Source of the DNA: Enterobacter cloacae complex sp. ECNIH7 | Lineage (GTDB): Bacteria; Pseudomonadota; Gammaproteobacteria; Enterobacterales; Enterobacteriaceae | DNA length: 64,000 nucleotides | Direction of reading: 5' to 3' | NCBI RefSeq assembly: GCF_002208095.1 | Contig: NZ_CP017990.1 | Location: 2,294,001-2,358,000 of the forward strand | Shown: positions 44,418 to 54,275 of the stretch, in pieces | Position numbering within the stretch: the stretch's first letter is position 1 | Layout: the number at the start of each line of letters is the position of its first letter | The notes under the pieces: generated by a model | Told to the model about the DNA's origin: nothing | Databases searched by the model: none | What the model saw: the letters and a program-made list of their open reading frames with translations, nothing else | Program-made: the position numbers and the translations under genes

Positions 44418-45615
44418 CGCATTTATTTGTGATGGCGTTCGAACCCCGGTGGGGCGCTACGGCGGCGCGCTTGCCGCAGTCCGAACCGACGATCTCGGTG
44501 CCGTGCCGCTACGCGCGCTGCTGGCCCGCTACCCCCAACTCGACCTCGAGCGGATCGACGACGTGATTTTCGGCTGCGCCAACCAGGCGGGGGAAGATAA
44601 CCGCAACGTAGCGCGCATGTCGTCCCTGCTGGCCGGGCTGCCGCAGACGGTGTCCGGAACTACCATTAACCGCCTGTGCGGGTCAGGGCTGGACGCGATT
44701 GGTTTTGCTGCCCGCGCCATTAAGGCGGGCGATGGCGAACTGCTGATTGCGGGCGGCGTGGAGTCGATGTCGCGCGCGCCGTTTGTGATGGGCAAAGCCA
44801 CCGCCGCGTTTCAGCGTCAGGCGGAAATCTTTGATACCACCATCGGCTGGCGATTTGTGAATCCGCTCATGCATCAGCAATTCGGAACTGACAGTATGCC
44901 GGAAACGGCAGAGAATGTAGCTGAATTGTTAAATATCAGCCGTGCCGATCAGGACGCGTTCGCGCTGCGCAGCCAGCAGCGTACCGCGCAGGCGCAGCAG
45001 AACGGCATTCTGGCGCAGGAGATTGTGCCGGTACCGGTGCCGGGCAAAAAAGGGGCGGTCACGGAGTTCTGCGTGGATGAACATCCGCGCGCGGACACCA
45101 CGCTCGAACAGCTCGCCGGACTCAAAACGCCGTTCCGTAAGAACGGGGCGATCACGGCGGGGAATGCCTCCGGCGTCAACGACGGCGCGGCGGCGCTGAT
45201 CGTCGCCAGCGAGAAGATGGCGCTGGCGCAGGGGTTAGTCCCGCGCACGCGGATCGTGGCGATGGCGACGGCGGGCGTGGAGCCTCGTCTGATGGGGCTC
45301 GGTCCGGTCCCGGCCACTCGCAAGGTGCTGGAGCGCGCCGGGTTCAGCATTAACGATATGGACGTGATCGAGCTTAACGAAGCTTTCGCCTCGCAGGCGC
45401 TGGGCGTGCTGCGTCAGCTGGGCCTGCCGGATGATGCCGCGCACGTCAACCCGAACGGTGGCGCGATTGCGCTGGGCCACCCGCTGGGCATGAGCGGTGC
45501 CAGACTGGCGCTGGCCGCGAGCAATGAACTGCACCGACGCGGCGGGCGCTACGCGCTGTGTACGATGTGCATCGGTGTGGGTCAGGGCATTGCCATGATC
45601 CTTGAGCGTGTTTGA
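44410..45615 (+). CDS. paaJ: PaaJ, 3-oxoadipyl-CoA/3-oxo-5,6-dehydrosuberyl-CoA thiolase
   Basis: A 401-residue thiolase with the nucleophilic Cys in [13 protein letters not shown] (about residue 90), the His in [14 protein letters not shown] and the second Cys in [10 protein letters not shown]. It cleaves 3-oxo-5,6-dehydrosuberyl-CoA and later 3-oxoadipyl-CoA, giving acetyl-CoA and finally succinyl-CoA. It overlaps paaI by eight bases. Confidence 0.96.
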   Translation: MRDAFICDGVRTPVGRYGGALAAVRTDDLGAVPLRALLARYPQLDLERIDDVIFGCANQAGEDNRNVARMSSLLAGLPQTVSGTTINRLCGSGLDAIGFAARAIKAGDGELLIAGGVESMSRAPFVMGKATAAFQRQAEIFDTTIGWRFVNPLMHQQFGTDSMPETAENVAELLNISRADQDAFALRSQQRTAQAQQNGILAQEIVPVPVPGKKGAVTEFCVDEHPRADTTLEQLAGLKTPFRKNGAITAGNASGVNDGAAALIVASEKMALAQGLVPRTRIVAMATAGVEPRLMGLGPVPATRKVLERAGFSINDMDVIELNEAFASQALGVLRQLGLPDDAAHVNPNGGAIALGHPLGMSGARLALAASNELHRRGGRYALCTMCIGVGQGIAMILERV

Positions 45616-45642
45616 GCATAAAAACAATGTGAGTACCCTACA

Positions 45643-46959
45643 ATGACAAATACAACAAAGCTTGATCCGATTGAAACGGCCTCCCTTGACGAGTTACAGG
45701 CGCTGCAGACCGAGCGTCTGAAATGGACGCTGCATCACGCCTACAACAACGTGCCGATGTACAAACGCAAGTTTGACGCCGCGGGCGTTCACCCTGACGA
45801 TTTCAAAGAGCTGGCGGATATCCGCAAATTCCCGTGCACCACCAAGCAGGACCTGCGGGATAACTATCCGTTCGATACCTTTGCCGTGCCGATGGAGCAG
45901 GTGGTGCGCATTCACGCGTCATCCGGCACCACCGGCAAACCGACCGTTGTCGGCTATACGCAGGGCGACATCGACAACTGGGCCAATCTGGTGGCCCGCT
46001 CCCTGCGCGCCGCGGGCGGCAGCGCGAAGGACAAAATTCACGTGGCGTATGGCTATGGCCTGTTTACCGGCGGGCTGGGCGCGCACTACGGCGCCGAGCG
46101 TTTAGGCGCGACGGTGATCCCGATGTCCGGCGGCCAGACGGAGAAACAGGCGCAGCTGATCCGTGATTTCCAGCCGGATATGATCATGGTGACGCCGTCC
46201 TACTGCCTCAACCTGATTGAGGAGCTGGAGCGCCAGATGGGCGGCGATGCCAGCGGCTGTTCCCTGCGCGTGGGCGTCTTCGGCGCCGAGCCGTGGACGC
46301 AGGCCATGCGTCGCGAAATCGAAAAACGCTTAGGCATTACCGCACTTGATATCTATGGCCTCTCCGAAGTGATGGGGCCGGGCGTGGCGATGGAGTGTAT
46401 CGAAACCGTCGACGGCCCGACCATCTGGGAAGATCACTTCTACCCGGAGATCGTCAACCCGAACGACGGCACGCCGCTGGATGACGGGCAGCAGGGCGAA
46501 CTGCTGTTCACCACGCTGACCAAAGAGGCGCTGCCGGTGATCCGCTACCGGACCCGCGACCTGACGCGCCTGCTTCCGGCAACCGCGCGCAGCATGCGCC
46601 GCATGGACCGGATCAGCGGGCGCAGTGACGACATGCTGATCATCCGCGGCGTCAACGTCTTCCCGTCGCAGCTGGAAGAGGAGATCGTCAAGTTCGAACA
46701 CCTTTCTCCGCACTACCAGCTGGAGGTGAACCGTCGCGGGCATCTTGATTCACTTTCCGTGAAGGTGGAGCTGAAAGAGAGTAGTCTCACTTTGACGCAC
46801 GAGCAGCGCTGTCAGGTGTGCCACCAGCTGCGCCACCGCATTAAGTCAATGGTGGGAATTTCCACCGACGTAATGATTGTTAACTGCGGCAGCATCCCGC
46901 GCTCGGAGGGCAAAGCCTGCCGGGTGTTTGACTTGCGTAAAGCTGCGGCCAACGGCTAA
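45643..46959 (+). CDS. paaK: PaaK, phenylacetate-CoA ligase
   Basis: A 438-residue adenylate-forming enzyme that activates phenylacetate with ATP and CoA, the first step of the pathway. The P-loop-like motif SSGTTGKPTVVGYT (about residues 92-105), YGLSE and the RxxGRSDDMLIIRGVNVFP core are present. It ends the paaA-K operon and is followed by REP-like repeats before paaX. Confidence 0.96.
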   Translation: MTNTTKLDPIETASLDELQALQTERLKWTLHHAYNNVPMYKRKFDAAGVHPDDFKELADIRKFPCTTKQDLRDNYPFDTFAVPMEQVVRIHASSGTTGKPTVVGYTQGDIDNWANLVARSLRAAGGSAKDKIHVAYGYGLFTGGLGAHYGAERLGATVIPMSGGQTEKQAQLIRDFQPDMIMVTPSYCLNLIEELERQMGGDASGCSLRVGVFGAEPWTQAMRREIEKRLGITALDIYGLSEVMGPGVAMECIETVDGPTIWEDHFYPEIVNPNDGTPLDDGQQGELLFTTLTKEALPVIRYRTRDLTRLLPATARSMRRMDRISGRSDDMLIIRGVNVFPSQLEEEIVKFEHLSPHYQLEVNRRGHLDSLSVKVELKESSLTLTHEQRCQVCHQLRHRIKSMVGISTDVMIVNCGSIPRSEGKACRVFDLRKAAANG

Positions 46960-46964
46960 GTTTT

Positions 46965-47050
46965 CCCTCACCCCGGCCCTCTCCCAAAGGGAGAGGGTGT
47001 AAACAGTTCCCTCTCCTTTTGGGAGAGGGTTAGGGTGAGGGGTGAGGGGC
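46965..47050. repeat. REP-like inverted repeats between paaK and paaX
   Basis: Two facing hairpins are built from CCCTCTCCC and GGGAGAGGG arms, flanked by CCCTCACCC and its complement GGGTGAGGG. The same core occurs after feaB at 27806-27837. Such units are extragenic and palindromic and often mark operon ends; here they probably stop or stabilise the long paa transcript. Confidence 0.85.
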
Positions 47051-47100
47051 TATCCCAGAATCCTATGCTATGATTCATCCAGGACAAAAATTACAACAGA

Positions 47101-48036
47101 ATGAATCACATGAATAAACTCGACGCCTTTATCCAGCACGCGGTCAGCTCCGTACCCGTCAGCGGGACCTCTCTCATCTCCTCGTTATACGGTGACGCGC
47201 TTTCCCATCGCGGCGGTGAGATTTGGCTCGGTAGCCTGGCCGCCCTGCTGGAAGGCATGGGGTTTGGCGAGCGCTTCGTGCGCACCGCGCTGTTTCGCCT
47301 CAACAAAGAGGGCTGGCTGGACGTTTCCCGCATCGGGCGTCGCAGCTTTTACCGCCTGAGCGATAAAGGGCTTCGCCTGACGCGTCGCGCGGAGAATAAG
47401 ATTTACCGCGCGGAACTGCCAGCCTGGGACGGAAAATGGCTGTTGCTGCTCTCCGAAGGTCTCGATAAAGCCACCCTTGCCGACGTCAAAAAACAGCTTA
47501 TCTGGCAGGGGTTTGGCACGCTGGCGCCGAGCCTGATGGCCTCGCCGTCGCAGCATCTGGCGGACGTGCAGTCCCTGCTTCACGATGCCGGCGTGGCGGA
47601 AAACGTGATCTTCTTTGAAGCCCACTCGCCGCTGGCGCTCTCCCGCGCCGCGCTGCGTTCGCGGGTGGAAGAGTGCTGGCAGTTAACCGAGCAAAACGCG
47701 ATGTACGAGTCGTTTATCAACTCGTTCCGGCCGCTGCTGCCGCTGCTGAAAGAGGCCGCGCCCGAGGAGCTGACGCCGGAACGCTGTTTCCAGATCCAGC
47801 TGCTGCTGATTCACTTTTATCGTCGCGTGGTGCTGAAAGACCCGCTGCTGCCGGAAGAGTTGCTGCCCGCTCACTGGGCGGGGCAAAGCGCCCGACAGCT
47901 CTGCATTAATATCTATCAGCGTGTCGCGCCGGGGGCGCTGGCGTTTGTCAGCGAGAAGGGCGAAACCTCCGTGGGCGAACTGCCCGTGCCTGTCACGCTT
48001 TACTATCAACGCTTTGGTGGTCTTACAAGCGCATAA
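47101..48036 (+). CDS. paaX: PaaX, phenylacetyl-CoA-responsive repressor
   Basis: A 311-residue GntR-like repressor of the paa operons. The N-terminal winged helix (about residues 20-90, including GFGERFVRTALFRLNKEG) is followed by the PaaX C-terminal domains. E. coli PaaX is 316 residues; phenylacetyl-CoA releases it from DNA. Two ATG codons (47101 and 47110) fit; the second matches the E. coli start (MxKLDxFIQHAV). An AGGA at 47081 is distant from both. It is followed nine bases later by paaY. Confidence 0.94.
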   Translation: MNHMNKLDAFIQHAVSSVPVSGTSLISSLYGDALSHRGGEIWLGSLAALLEGMGFGERFVRTALFRLNKEGWLDVSRIGRRSFYRLSDKGLRLTRRAENKIYRAELPAWDGKWLLLLSEGLDKATLADVKKQLIWQGFGTLAPSLMASPSQHLADVQSLLHDAGVAENVIFFEAHSPLALSRAALRSRVEECWQLTEQNAMYESFINSFRPLLPLLKEAAPEELTPERCFQIQLLLIHFYRRVVLKDPLLPEELLPAHWAGQSARQLCINIYQRVAPGALAFVSEKGETSVGELPVPVTLYYQRFGGLTSA

Positions 48037-48045
48037 GGAGCGAAG

Positions 48046-48642
48046 ATGCCAGTTTATCAAATTGACGGTCTGACGCCGGTCGTGCCGGACGAGAGCTATG
48101 TTCACCCGACGGCGGTGCTGATCGGGGACGTGATTCTGGGCAAAGGCGTTTACGTCGGTCCTAACGCCAGCCTGCGCGGTGATTTTGGCCGTATCGTGGT
48201 GAAAGACGGTGCCAACATTCAGGATAACTGCGTGATGCACGGCTTCCCGGAGCAGGACACGGTGGTGGAAGAGGACGGGCATATCGGCCACAGCGCCATT
48301 CTCCACGGCTGCGTGATCCGCCGCAATGCGCTGGTGGGCATGAACGCGGTGGTGATGGACGGCGCGGTCATCGGTGAAAACAGCATCGTCGGCGCGGCGG
48401 CGTTCGTGAAGGCGAAAGCGGAGATGCCCGCCAACCATTTGATTATCGGCAGCCCGGCCAAAGCGATTCGCGAACTCAGCGAGCAGGAGCTGGCGTGGAA
48501 GCAGCAGGGCACGCGGGAGTATCAGGTGCTGGTGGAGCGCTGCAAGCTCACTATGCACCAGGTGGAGCCGCTGCGCGAGGCTGAGCCTGACCGGAAACGG
48601 CTGGCGTTTGATGAGAATTTAAGGCCGAAGTCGGCGGTGTAG
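48046..48642 (+). CDS. paaY: PaaY, hexapeptide-repeat thioesterase
   Basis: A 198-residue left-handed beta-helix protein of the gamma-carbonic-anhydrase-like family. Hexapeptide turns run from about residue 20 to 150 ([21 protein letters not shown] and following). Conserved His residues (HGF, GHIGHSA, HGC) form the metal site. PaaY hydrolyses inhibitory CoA thioesters formed in the pathway. It forms an operon with paaX. Confidence 0.93.
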   Translation: MPVYQIDGLTPVVPDESYVHPTAVLIGDVILGKGVYVGPNASLRGDFGRIVVKDGANIQDNCVMHGFPEQDTVVEEDGHIGHSAILHGCVIRRNALVGMNAVVMDGAVIGENSIVGAAAFVKAKAEMPANHLIIGSPAKAIRELSEQELAWKQQGTREYQVLVERCKLTMHQVEPLREAEPDRKRLAFDENLRPKSAV

Positions 48643-48742
48643 GACGGGAAGTTCGCGCCACGGCACTAACGGGAAGATGTTACCCGCCTCATCATGCTAT
48701 TAATCCTCGATACAGACTCATCACGACAGAGGACACAGAGTT

Positions 48743-49486
48743 ATGCTGAGGGGTAAAAGAGCTGTTATCACGGGTGGCGGCGGGGGATTTGGTCAGGCGC
48801 TGTGCGTCTGGCTTGCCCGAGAGGGCGTTGAAGTGGATTTTAGCGCCCGTCGGGCGGTGGATATTCAAAAAACCTGCAGCCTCATCGCGGCTGAAGGTGG
48901 TGAGGCGAAAGGGTATCTCTGTGATTTAGCCCTGCCGGAATCCATTTCTCAGTTTTCTTCGCAGATCTTACATTCAGACAGGCCAATCGATATTTTAATT
49001 CTGAATGCTGCTCAGTGGTTGTCAGGGACAATAGACGAACATTCGAGCACAGAAATCTTCAATACCGTCAGTTCAGGCCTGACAGGTTCAATTCTGCTAA
49101 CCCAGGCAATGCTTCCGGGTTTAAGACGCTCAGACAGTGCAGACATCATTGCGGTTATCTCTGCGTGCGGTATTCCGAACTTTACAGATTCGATTGCCCA
49201 TCCCGCTTTTTTTGCCAGCAAACACGGGCTCAGCGGCTTTACAACGAAACTGTCAAAACACTTATCCAAAGAAAACATTCGGGTAACCGGATTATATCCG
49301 CCTGATTTTGAACTGACCGGTTTAGATGCGCATGTCGATAATCAATCAAGAATGGGGGAGCGTCTGGTGAATGGATGGTCAATCTGGGAAACGATTCGTT
49401 TTGTACTGACTCAGCCTCGAAGTTGCCATATTAGTACTATCTACTTTCAGGGGCCGACTCGCGAAGATCTTGCGCATCAGACCTGA
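48743..49486 (+). CDS. SDR-fold protein lacking the catalytic tyrosine
   Basis: A 247-residue short-chain dehydrogenase/reductase-like protein. The nucleotide-binding motif TGGGGGFG (residues 10-17) and LNAAQ (in place of NNAG) are present, with Ser140 in ISACG. The usual YxxxK is FFASK, so Phe156 takes the place of Tyr and only Lys160 remains. The expected hydride-transfer chemistry would be impaired; the protein may bind NAD(P) without catalysis, or use another residue. The ATG follows AGAGGACACAGAGTT. It is a single gene, convergent with a serine-hydrolase lipoprotein. GC content is lower than in paa. I cannot assign a role. Confidence 0.75.
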   Translation: MLRGKRAVITGGGGGFGQALCVWLAREGVEVDFSARRAVDIQKTCSLIAAEGGEAKGYLCDLALPESISQFSSQILHSDRPIDILILNAAQWLSGTIDEHSSTEIFNTVSSGLTGSILLTQAMLPGLRRSDSADIIAVISACGIPNFTDSIAHPAFFASKHGLSGFTTKLSKHLSKENIRVTGLYPPDFELTGLDAHVDNQSRMGERLVNGWSIWETIRFVLTQPRSCHISTIYFQGPTREDLAHQT

Positions 49487-49502
49487 ATCTGACGGCGGGC
49501 GT

Positions 49503-50744
49503 TCACCGTAATTGCTGATAAACGCGTTCAGGCATCCCATTATTCGCAAAACGGTTGCCAGAGATAATAAGGCTGTCTTTTTTCGCCATATCCATTAATA
49601 GCGCGATGCCAATGTAATTACTCCAGTTAAAGGTATTTTGCAGCACCACCACCGCATTGCCTTTTTCTTTGTCATAGCCGATAAAGCTGGAGTAGCCGCC
49701 GATATAGCCGACCTGATAGGTGATTTTTTCCAGGCCGATAAAGTCGGTGGTCCAGGCAATACCCTGTACTCCGTCGGGGCGTTGAATATCGGTATTTCTC
49801 ACTTCGGCAAAGACGCTGTCCAGCAAGGGATTATGCGTCGTCGATACGTGATAGCGGGCATAGATCGCCAGATCTTCGGCGTTGCTGTACAAGCTCGCTG
49901 CCGCCACCATGTTGTTGGAAAAATGCCAGTCCGGGGTGAGCTGCCCGCGCGGGATAAATTTCGGCTGATCGCCCGCGTGGCCGAGCGCACGCTCCGGGTA
50001 TCCTTTTAGCTGCTGGGGAATAAAGCTGCTGTTAGCCATTTGCAGCGGACGGAAAATATAGCGCGAGGCTAAACTCTGGATATCTTCGCCGGTTTTGTGC
50101 TTCAGGATATAGCCGATCAGGGCGTAGCCGGTATTGGAGTATTGCGGCACTTTATTCTTTGGCGCCCGCCAGTCGGCGAGGTAGCGCAGCACGTTATCGC
50201 TGTCCAGCTCGCTATAGAAATTTTCGCCCGTGCTTAAATAGCCGATGAATTTTCCAAGCATAGGAACATCCATATTCTGACGCGGCAGGCCGGAGGTATG
50301 GGTTACCAGTTCAAGCAGGGTAATTTTTTGTGCATCCGCGCTAAGCGGCGTACCCGGCGGTAGCAGTGTCGCCAGGCTATCGTTCCAGTTCAGTTTCCCT
50401 TCATTCACCAGACAAGCCACCACTTCCGCCGTGATCCCTTTGCTGAGCGAGCCGAGCGCAAACAGGGTGTCAGGCCTGACCGGATAGCGATTGACCGCAT
50501 CGGTTACGCCCCAGGTGTAAAACTGCGGCGAGCCGTGATTATGGATCACCGCGACCGTCATCCCGGGAACGGATTTTTGTGCCATATAGTGACGCACCAC
50601 GCTGTCAACGTCGCCATCCAGCGAATCATGGGTGAGAAGTTCCTGAGTACCTTCCGGGGAGGACATCTGTGAGAGCGTGCCACAACCGCTGAGGAGTGGG
50701 AGAGTAAGCAGAAGCCAGCGAATTTTTATTGTTATGTTCTGCAT
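49503..50744 (-). CDS. Serine hydrolase lipoprotein, class C beta-lactamase-like
   Basis: A 413-residue protein with a lipoprotein signal (LPLLSGC, lipid on about Cys21). The penicillin-binding-type fold shows SLSK (SxxK, nucleophile serine) and YSN (YxN) in the usual order; the third motif is likely YIGGYSS, without a KTG. Such proteins range from beta-lactamases to DD-peptidases and esterases. It is distinct from ampC in length and lipidation. Resistance should not be inferred. It stands alone, divergent from the glutathione peroxidase gene. Confidence 0.82.
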   Translation of the reverse strand: MQNITIKIRWLLLTLPLLSGCGTLSQMSSPEGTQELLTHDSLDGDVDSVVRHYMAQKSVPGMTVAVIHNHGSPQFYTWGVTDAVNRYPVRPDTLFALGSLSKGITAEVVACLVNEGKLNWNDSLATLLPPGTPLSADAQKITLLELVTHTSGLPRQNMDVPMLGKFIGYLSTGENFYSELDSDNVLRYLADWRAPKNKVPQYSNTGYALIGYILKHKTGEDIQSLASRYIFRPLQMANSSFIPQQLKGYPERALGHAGDQPKFIPRGQLTPDWHFSNNMVAAASLYSNAEDLAIYARYHVSTTHNPLLDSVFAEVRNTDIQRPDGVQGIAWTTDFIGLEKITYQVGYIGGYSSFIGYDKEKGNAVVVLQNTFNWSNYIGIALLMDMAKKDSLIISGNRFANNGMPERVYQQLR

Positions 50745-50880
50745 ACCTGATAGCGAGTGTGGTGGTCATTAGCGCGCCAGGAATGTATCACAAATAGCCT
50801 GCCTGAATGTAAACTTTCTAAACGGCGGCGGCCCTGTTGATGGTCACCGCGACTTTACGGCCTGCTTTGAGGATTTCAGT

Positions 50881-51363
<483 letters not shown>

Positions 51364-51423
51364 GGTATCTGATAGCCGAACCTTTCTCTTAGAGCATGAC
51401 GAAACACTCACACCGGAGAGAAG

Positions 51424-51494
51424 ATAACGCCCGCTCTGTGTTCCTGACGGACTAAACGCTATTTTTAACGCGTTGTGCCGGGAGCGGACGTTAT
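51424..51494. other. Structured intergenic element
   Basis: ATAACGCCCGCTC (51424-51436) pairs with GAGCGGACGTTAT (51482-51494) at 12 of 13 positions. Inside, AACGC (51455-51459) and GCGTT (51470-51474) form a second stem. It lies between the glutathione peroxidase and the next gene. It could be a structured RNA or the remnant of a small mobile unit; no promoter or T-run was clear. Confidence 0.4.
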
Positions 51495-51580
51495 TATTTA
51501 TAAAAGCTGACGGCCCGCTGATGAAGAGAAACGTAGAGTGGTTGCTCCACGCTAGCATAACGAGCTTATAAATTATAATT

Positions 51581-52108
51581 CTATTTTTTCGACAAGAAAA
51601 ATGTTTCCTGGATTCGTTGGTTATTATCCTTCAATATTTTGTCTGATGCTTCCAGTACGGACTTTAACACTGGGGTTTCTTTACCAAATTTTATGGACTG
51701 GGTATCTATTGTGAGATTGTACACCGGAATGTTTTCAGCGCGATATACATTGTAAATCTTCAGTGTAAGTGTTGCAGGGACTTTTAAAGAAAGTTTGTCG
51801 CTAGTTGTTTTTTTATCATCGGATTTATCTTTGTTATAGTCATCAATAATTGACTGAATTTCTCTCTTAATGCCGTCTTGGTAAGAACCGACAGATAAAT
51901 CGGTAAGTTTGAAGATTGTTGAGTTATCGCTTTCTGTTTTTAATTCAACATTGAGAAATGTATTTTCACTATAAACTTTTCCTAATGATACATGACCGTT
52001 GTCATTGCTTAAAATGTTCTGTTTCTTAAATTCTATATTTCCTGATAACATTGCAGAGGATAACAACACTGACGCGCCAATTATTACGCTTGATATGATA
52101 ATTTTCAT
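51581..52108 (-). CDS. Exported protein of unknown function, AT-rich
   Basis: A 175-residue protein that I do not recognise. A signal peptide (about residues 1-20, ISSVIIGASVLLSSAML) is followed by a polar body with many Asn, Lys, Asp and Ser and no cysteine, fitting a periplasmic or secreted location. The ATG at 52108 follows AAGGAATAAAA; in-frame codons upstream to 52189 lack a ribosome site and would bury the signal. Codon use is clearly more AT-rich than the neighbours, suggesting recent acquisition. Confidence 0.7.
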   Translation of the reverse strand: MKIIISSVIIGASVLLSSAMLSGNIEFKKQNILSNDNGHVSLGKVYSENTFLNVELKTESDNSTIFKLTDLSVGSYQDGIKREIQSIIDDYNKDKSDDKKTTSDKLSLKVPATLTLKIYNVYRAENIPVYNLTIDTQSIKFGKETPVLKSVLEASDKILKDNNQRIQETFFLSKK

Positions 52109-52555
52109 TTTTATTCCTTGATAAGTTAAATTCATTTTTTCGGGGTTTGAAGTTGTTAGTTTGCCAGACTCATCAATAACTAACGCCATGCCTGTAACTG
52201 ATTGTTTTTTGATCTTTTCGGTCTTGAAATTTCGCTAAGAAAGCCCCATCCATCTTTTGTCACTTAGTGTTTGAGAGAGCATGTCACTCCTTTGTTTGTT
52301 AGCATTTGGAACCATATTACAATCTATTATTTTGAGTTAAAACTGTTATTTTTTGTAATGCGTCAGTTAAAGGAAATGAAGATGCCAGTGGGGTGGTAAA
52401 TATGCAATTACTGTACTTCTAGAATCTGTCACCAACACCTGGACTGGATGGCAGGTATCCTGGGAGTGTCCCTGGCAAGGAATTAGCTTAACGTAACGAA
52501 AAAGGCCCCGTCAGGGGCCTGGTCTGCTTTAACAATGGACTGTTGTTCGCCTGGA
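52109..52555. other. 447-bp gap between the AT-rich gene and the omptin gene
   Basis: The right end holds the omptin terminator (52499-52520). The left part is AT-rich and should contain the promoter of the exported protein gene. I see no other gene, RNA or mobile element. Confidence 0.5.
52499..52520 (-). terminator. Terminator of the omptin gene
   Basis: AGGCCCC (52503-52509) pairs with GGGGCCT (52514-52520) around GTCA; on the minus strand a run of T follows. It lies 36 bases after the omptin stop. Confidence 0.88.
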
Positions 52556-53494
52556 TTAGAAGCGGTATTGCAGGCCCGCTGTAATGGTATAGTTATGGTT
52601 AGAAATACCTGCCGCATCCCCGCCAATAGAGCCGGAGTCACCAGTATTGGTATCAATAATCTGCGTACCGCCTTTACCTTCTTCGTAACTGCTATAGGTA
52701 AATTCTGCAAAAACTTTGGCGTGCGGAGTGACGTAATACCCGGCATCAACAGAGGCACCATAATAGCGGGAATCTGTTGTCTTCTCGCGGAAAGTCAGAT
52801 CGCGCATGTAATGTTCGTCGTTATCATGTGCACGCACCCAGTCACTGAATTTGAAGAGGGCATTAAATTCAAAGTCATTGAAACGGTACTGTCCTGCAAG
52901 GCCAATGTAGGGCATAGAAAAACGCTGGCTATAACCAATGCCGCGTTCGCCTGCCGGGAAGTTCCCTTGATAGGCACCGTTATCATAATTGTAAGTACCA
53001 CCAGTCGCCGTCCAACTGAAGCGTGTTTCCTGATAGCCTGCGGTTACGCCCGCTTTATAGTTATCGCCCTGGAGGATCCACCCTTTTACGTTGAGGTCAT
53101 ATTCATTGGCGTAGTTAACGTTCGTGGCCGGATGGCTTGAATGGTCTGTCCAGGAGGATTGTTTTGCATTCATCCAGTCATAGTCATCCATATGACCTGA
53201 ACCTGATGCCAGGGACGTCCAGCCGCGGGCGTTCAATGTTAAAAATGAGTAAGCATCCCAGGTGATATCGCCTTTCAGAATGGCGACATTTTTTATTTTC
53301 CAGTCCAGTTGGCTAATTTTTCTTCCTGTAGCTTCGTCATAAACCATTTCGTGAGATTTTCCGCTCAGCATCCCGGCAGAGGCTGAAACCGCTAAACTAT
53401 CCGGTGAAAAATCTGGTGTAACGATTGTTGGTCCTGCATATACTGCCCCTGAAAACGCGGCCATCATCATTCCCGCAACGATATTTCTTGTCAT
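52556..53494 (-). CDS. Omptin-family outer-membrane protease
   Basis: A 312-residue outer-membrane aspartate-histidine protease with a 20-residue signal peptide (AVYA before GPTIV) and a C-terminal Phe (LQYRF) typical of barrel insertion. Catalytic residues of the family are all visible: Asp104 and Asp106 (DDYDW) and Asp226 and His228 (DNDEH). Relatives include OmpT, OmpP, Pla and PgtE, which cleave between basic residues of antimicrobial peptides and host proteins in contact with LPS. Which subtype this is cannot be decided here, so no symbol is given. I found no clear PhoP box. It stands alone with its own terminator. Confidence 0.93.
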   Translation of the reverse strand: MTRNIVAGMMMAAFSGAVYAGPTIVTPDFSPDSLAVSASAGMLSGKSHEMVYDEATGRKISQLDWKIKNVAILKGDITWDAYSFLTLNARGWTSLASGSGHMDDYDWMNAKQSSWTDHSSHPATNVNYANEYDLNVKGWILQGDNYKAGVTAGYQETRFSWTATGGTYNYDNGAYQGNFPAGERGIGYSQRFSMPYIGLAGQYRFNDFEFNALFKFSDWVRAHDNDEHYMRDLTFREKTTDSRYYGASVDAGYYVTPHAKVFAEFTYSSYEEGKGGTQIIDTNTGDSGSIGGDAAGISNHNYTITAGLQYRF

Positions 53495-53755
53495 TTTTAT
53501 TTCCCTAAAGCAAATTAATCAATGAGTTGCGGTAAAATCTTAAAAGTCATAACAATAATAATCAACTGCTAGTTTTGGTAATTTTTTATTATTTGACGTA
53601 AGGAACAATATTTAACTTTGGGCCGCCTGAAAGAGGCGATTTCTAATATTTAAATGATTTCTGGCTTAATGCGAAATAACAGTCAACTGCGGATAAGATG
53701 ACCAACTTCGCTATGGTATGCACGTCTGCAACCAGCGTCACAAACAAATTCCCAT

Positions 53756-54193
53756 TTACCCCCGCAGCCACGGCGTAATCGTCAGCCCGGTAAGCAAGCC
53801 TTCCGGGCTAAGCAGGCGAGTGAGGGTTTGCCCCCACGGTTCCGTGCGGTTAGCCACCAGCAGCCGATAGCCTTTTTCACTCAGAACGCGGGTAGCCGAG
53901 TCCAGATCCTGAACCTCGTACTCAACCCATCCCTGCGGTATCGGGTGCTCAACTGGCCACTGTTCCTCTCCAAAACAGGATGCAGCCGCCTGTGCGAGCG
54001 GCCAGACGGCGAAATGCTTCACGCCTTCCAGCTGGCCCTCCTCAGTGAGCAGATATTCGGTATTCCCCTCCATCGGCTTAAGCGGAAGGCCGAGTGTCTG
54101 GACATAAAACGCGGCGCTGGACTCCGTATCCCGCGAAATGGGCCCGAACCCGGCGACAAATAAGACATCAATTTCTGGTAGCGTCTGCGGCAT
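53756..54193 (-). CDS. VOC (glyoxalase/bleomycin-resistance fold) protein
   Basis: A 145-residue protein with the vicinal-oxygen-chelate fold. DTESSAAFYVQTLGLPLK is the usual first module, and VEYEVQDLDSATRVLSEKGYRL the second. Substrate unknown. The ATG at 54193 was chosen over GTG at 54199 because CAGGAG lies five bases upstream of it. A short inverted repeat (GGTGAAATTCACC, 54214-54226) lies about 20 bases before the start and may be an operator. Confidence 0.8.
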   Translation of the reverse strand: MPQTLPEIDVLFVAGFGPISRDTESSAAFYVQTLGLPLKPMEGNTEYLLTEEGQLEGVKHFAVWPLAQAAASCFGEEQWPVEHPIPQGWVEYEVQDLDSATRVLSEKGYRLLVANRTEPWGQTLTRLLSPEGLLTGLTITPWLRG

Positions 54194-54275
54194 ATCCACT
54201 CCTGAATGAGGTGAAATTCACCCTGAATTTATCTTACGATTGGCGGAAATACGACCCTCAATTCTGGTGTTGCAT

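Noticed and set aside
49503..50744. AmpC-type beta-lactamase resistance gene
   Set aside because: The protein has SxxK and YxN but is a lipoprotein, lacks a clear KTG and is not AmpC-like in sequence; resistance cannot be inferred.
53495..53755. PhoP box upstream of the omptin gene
   Set aside because: Omptins are often PhoP-controlled, but I found no tandem GTTTA-type repeat at the expected spacing.
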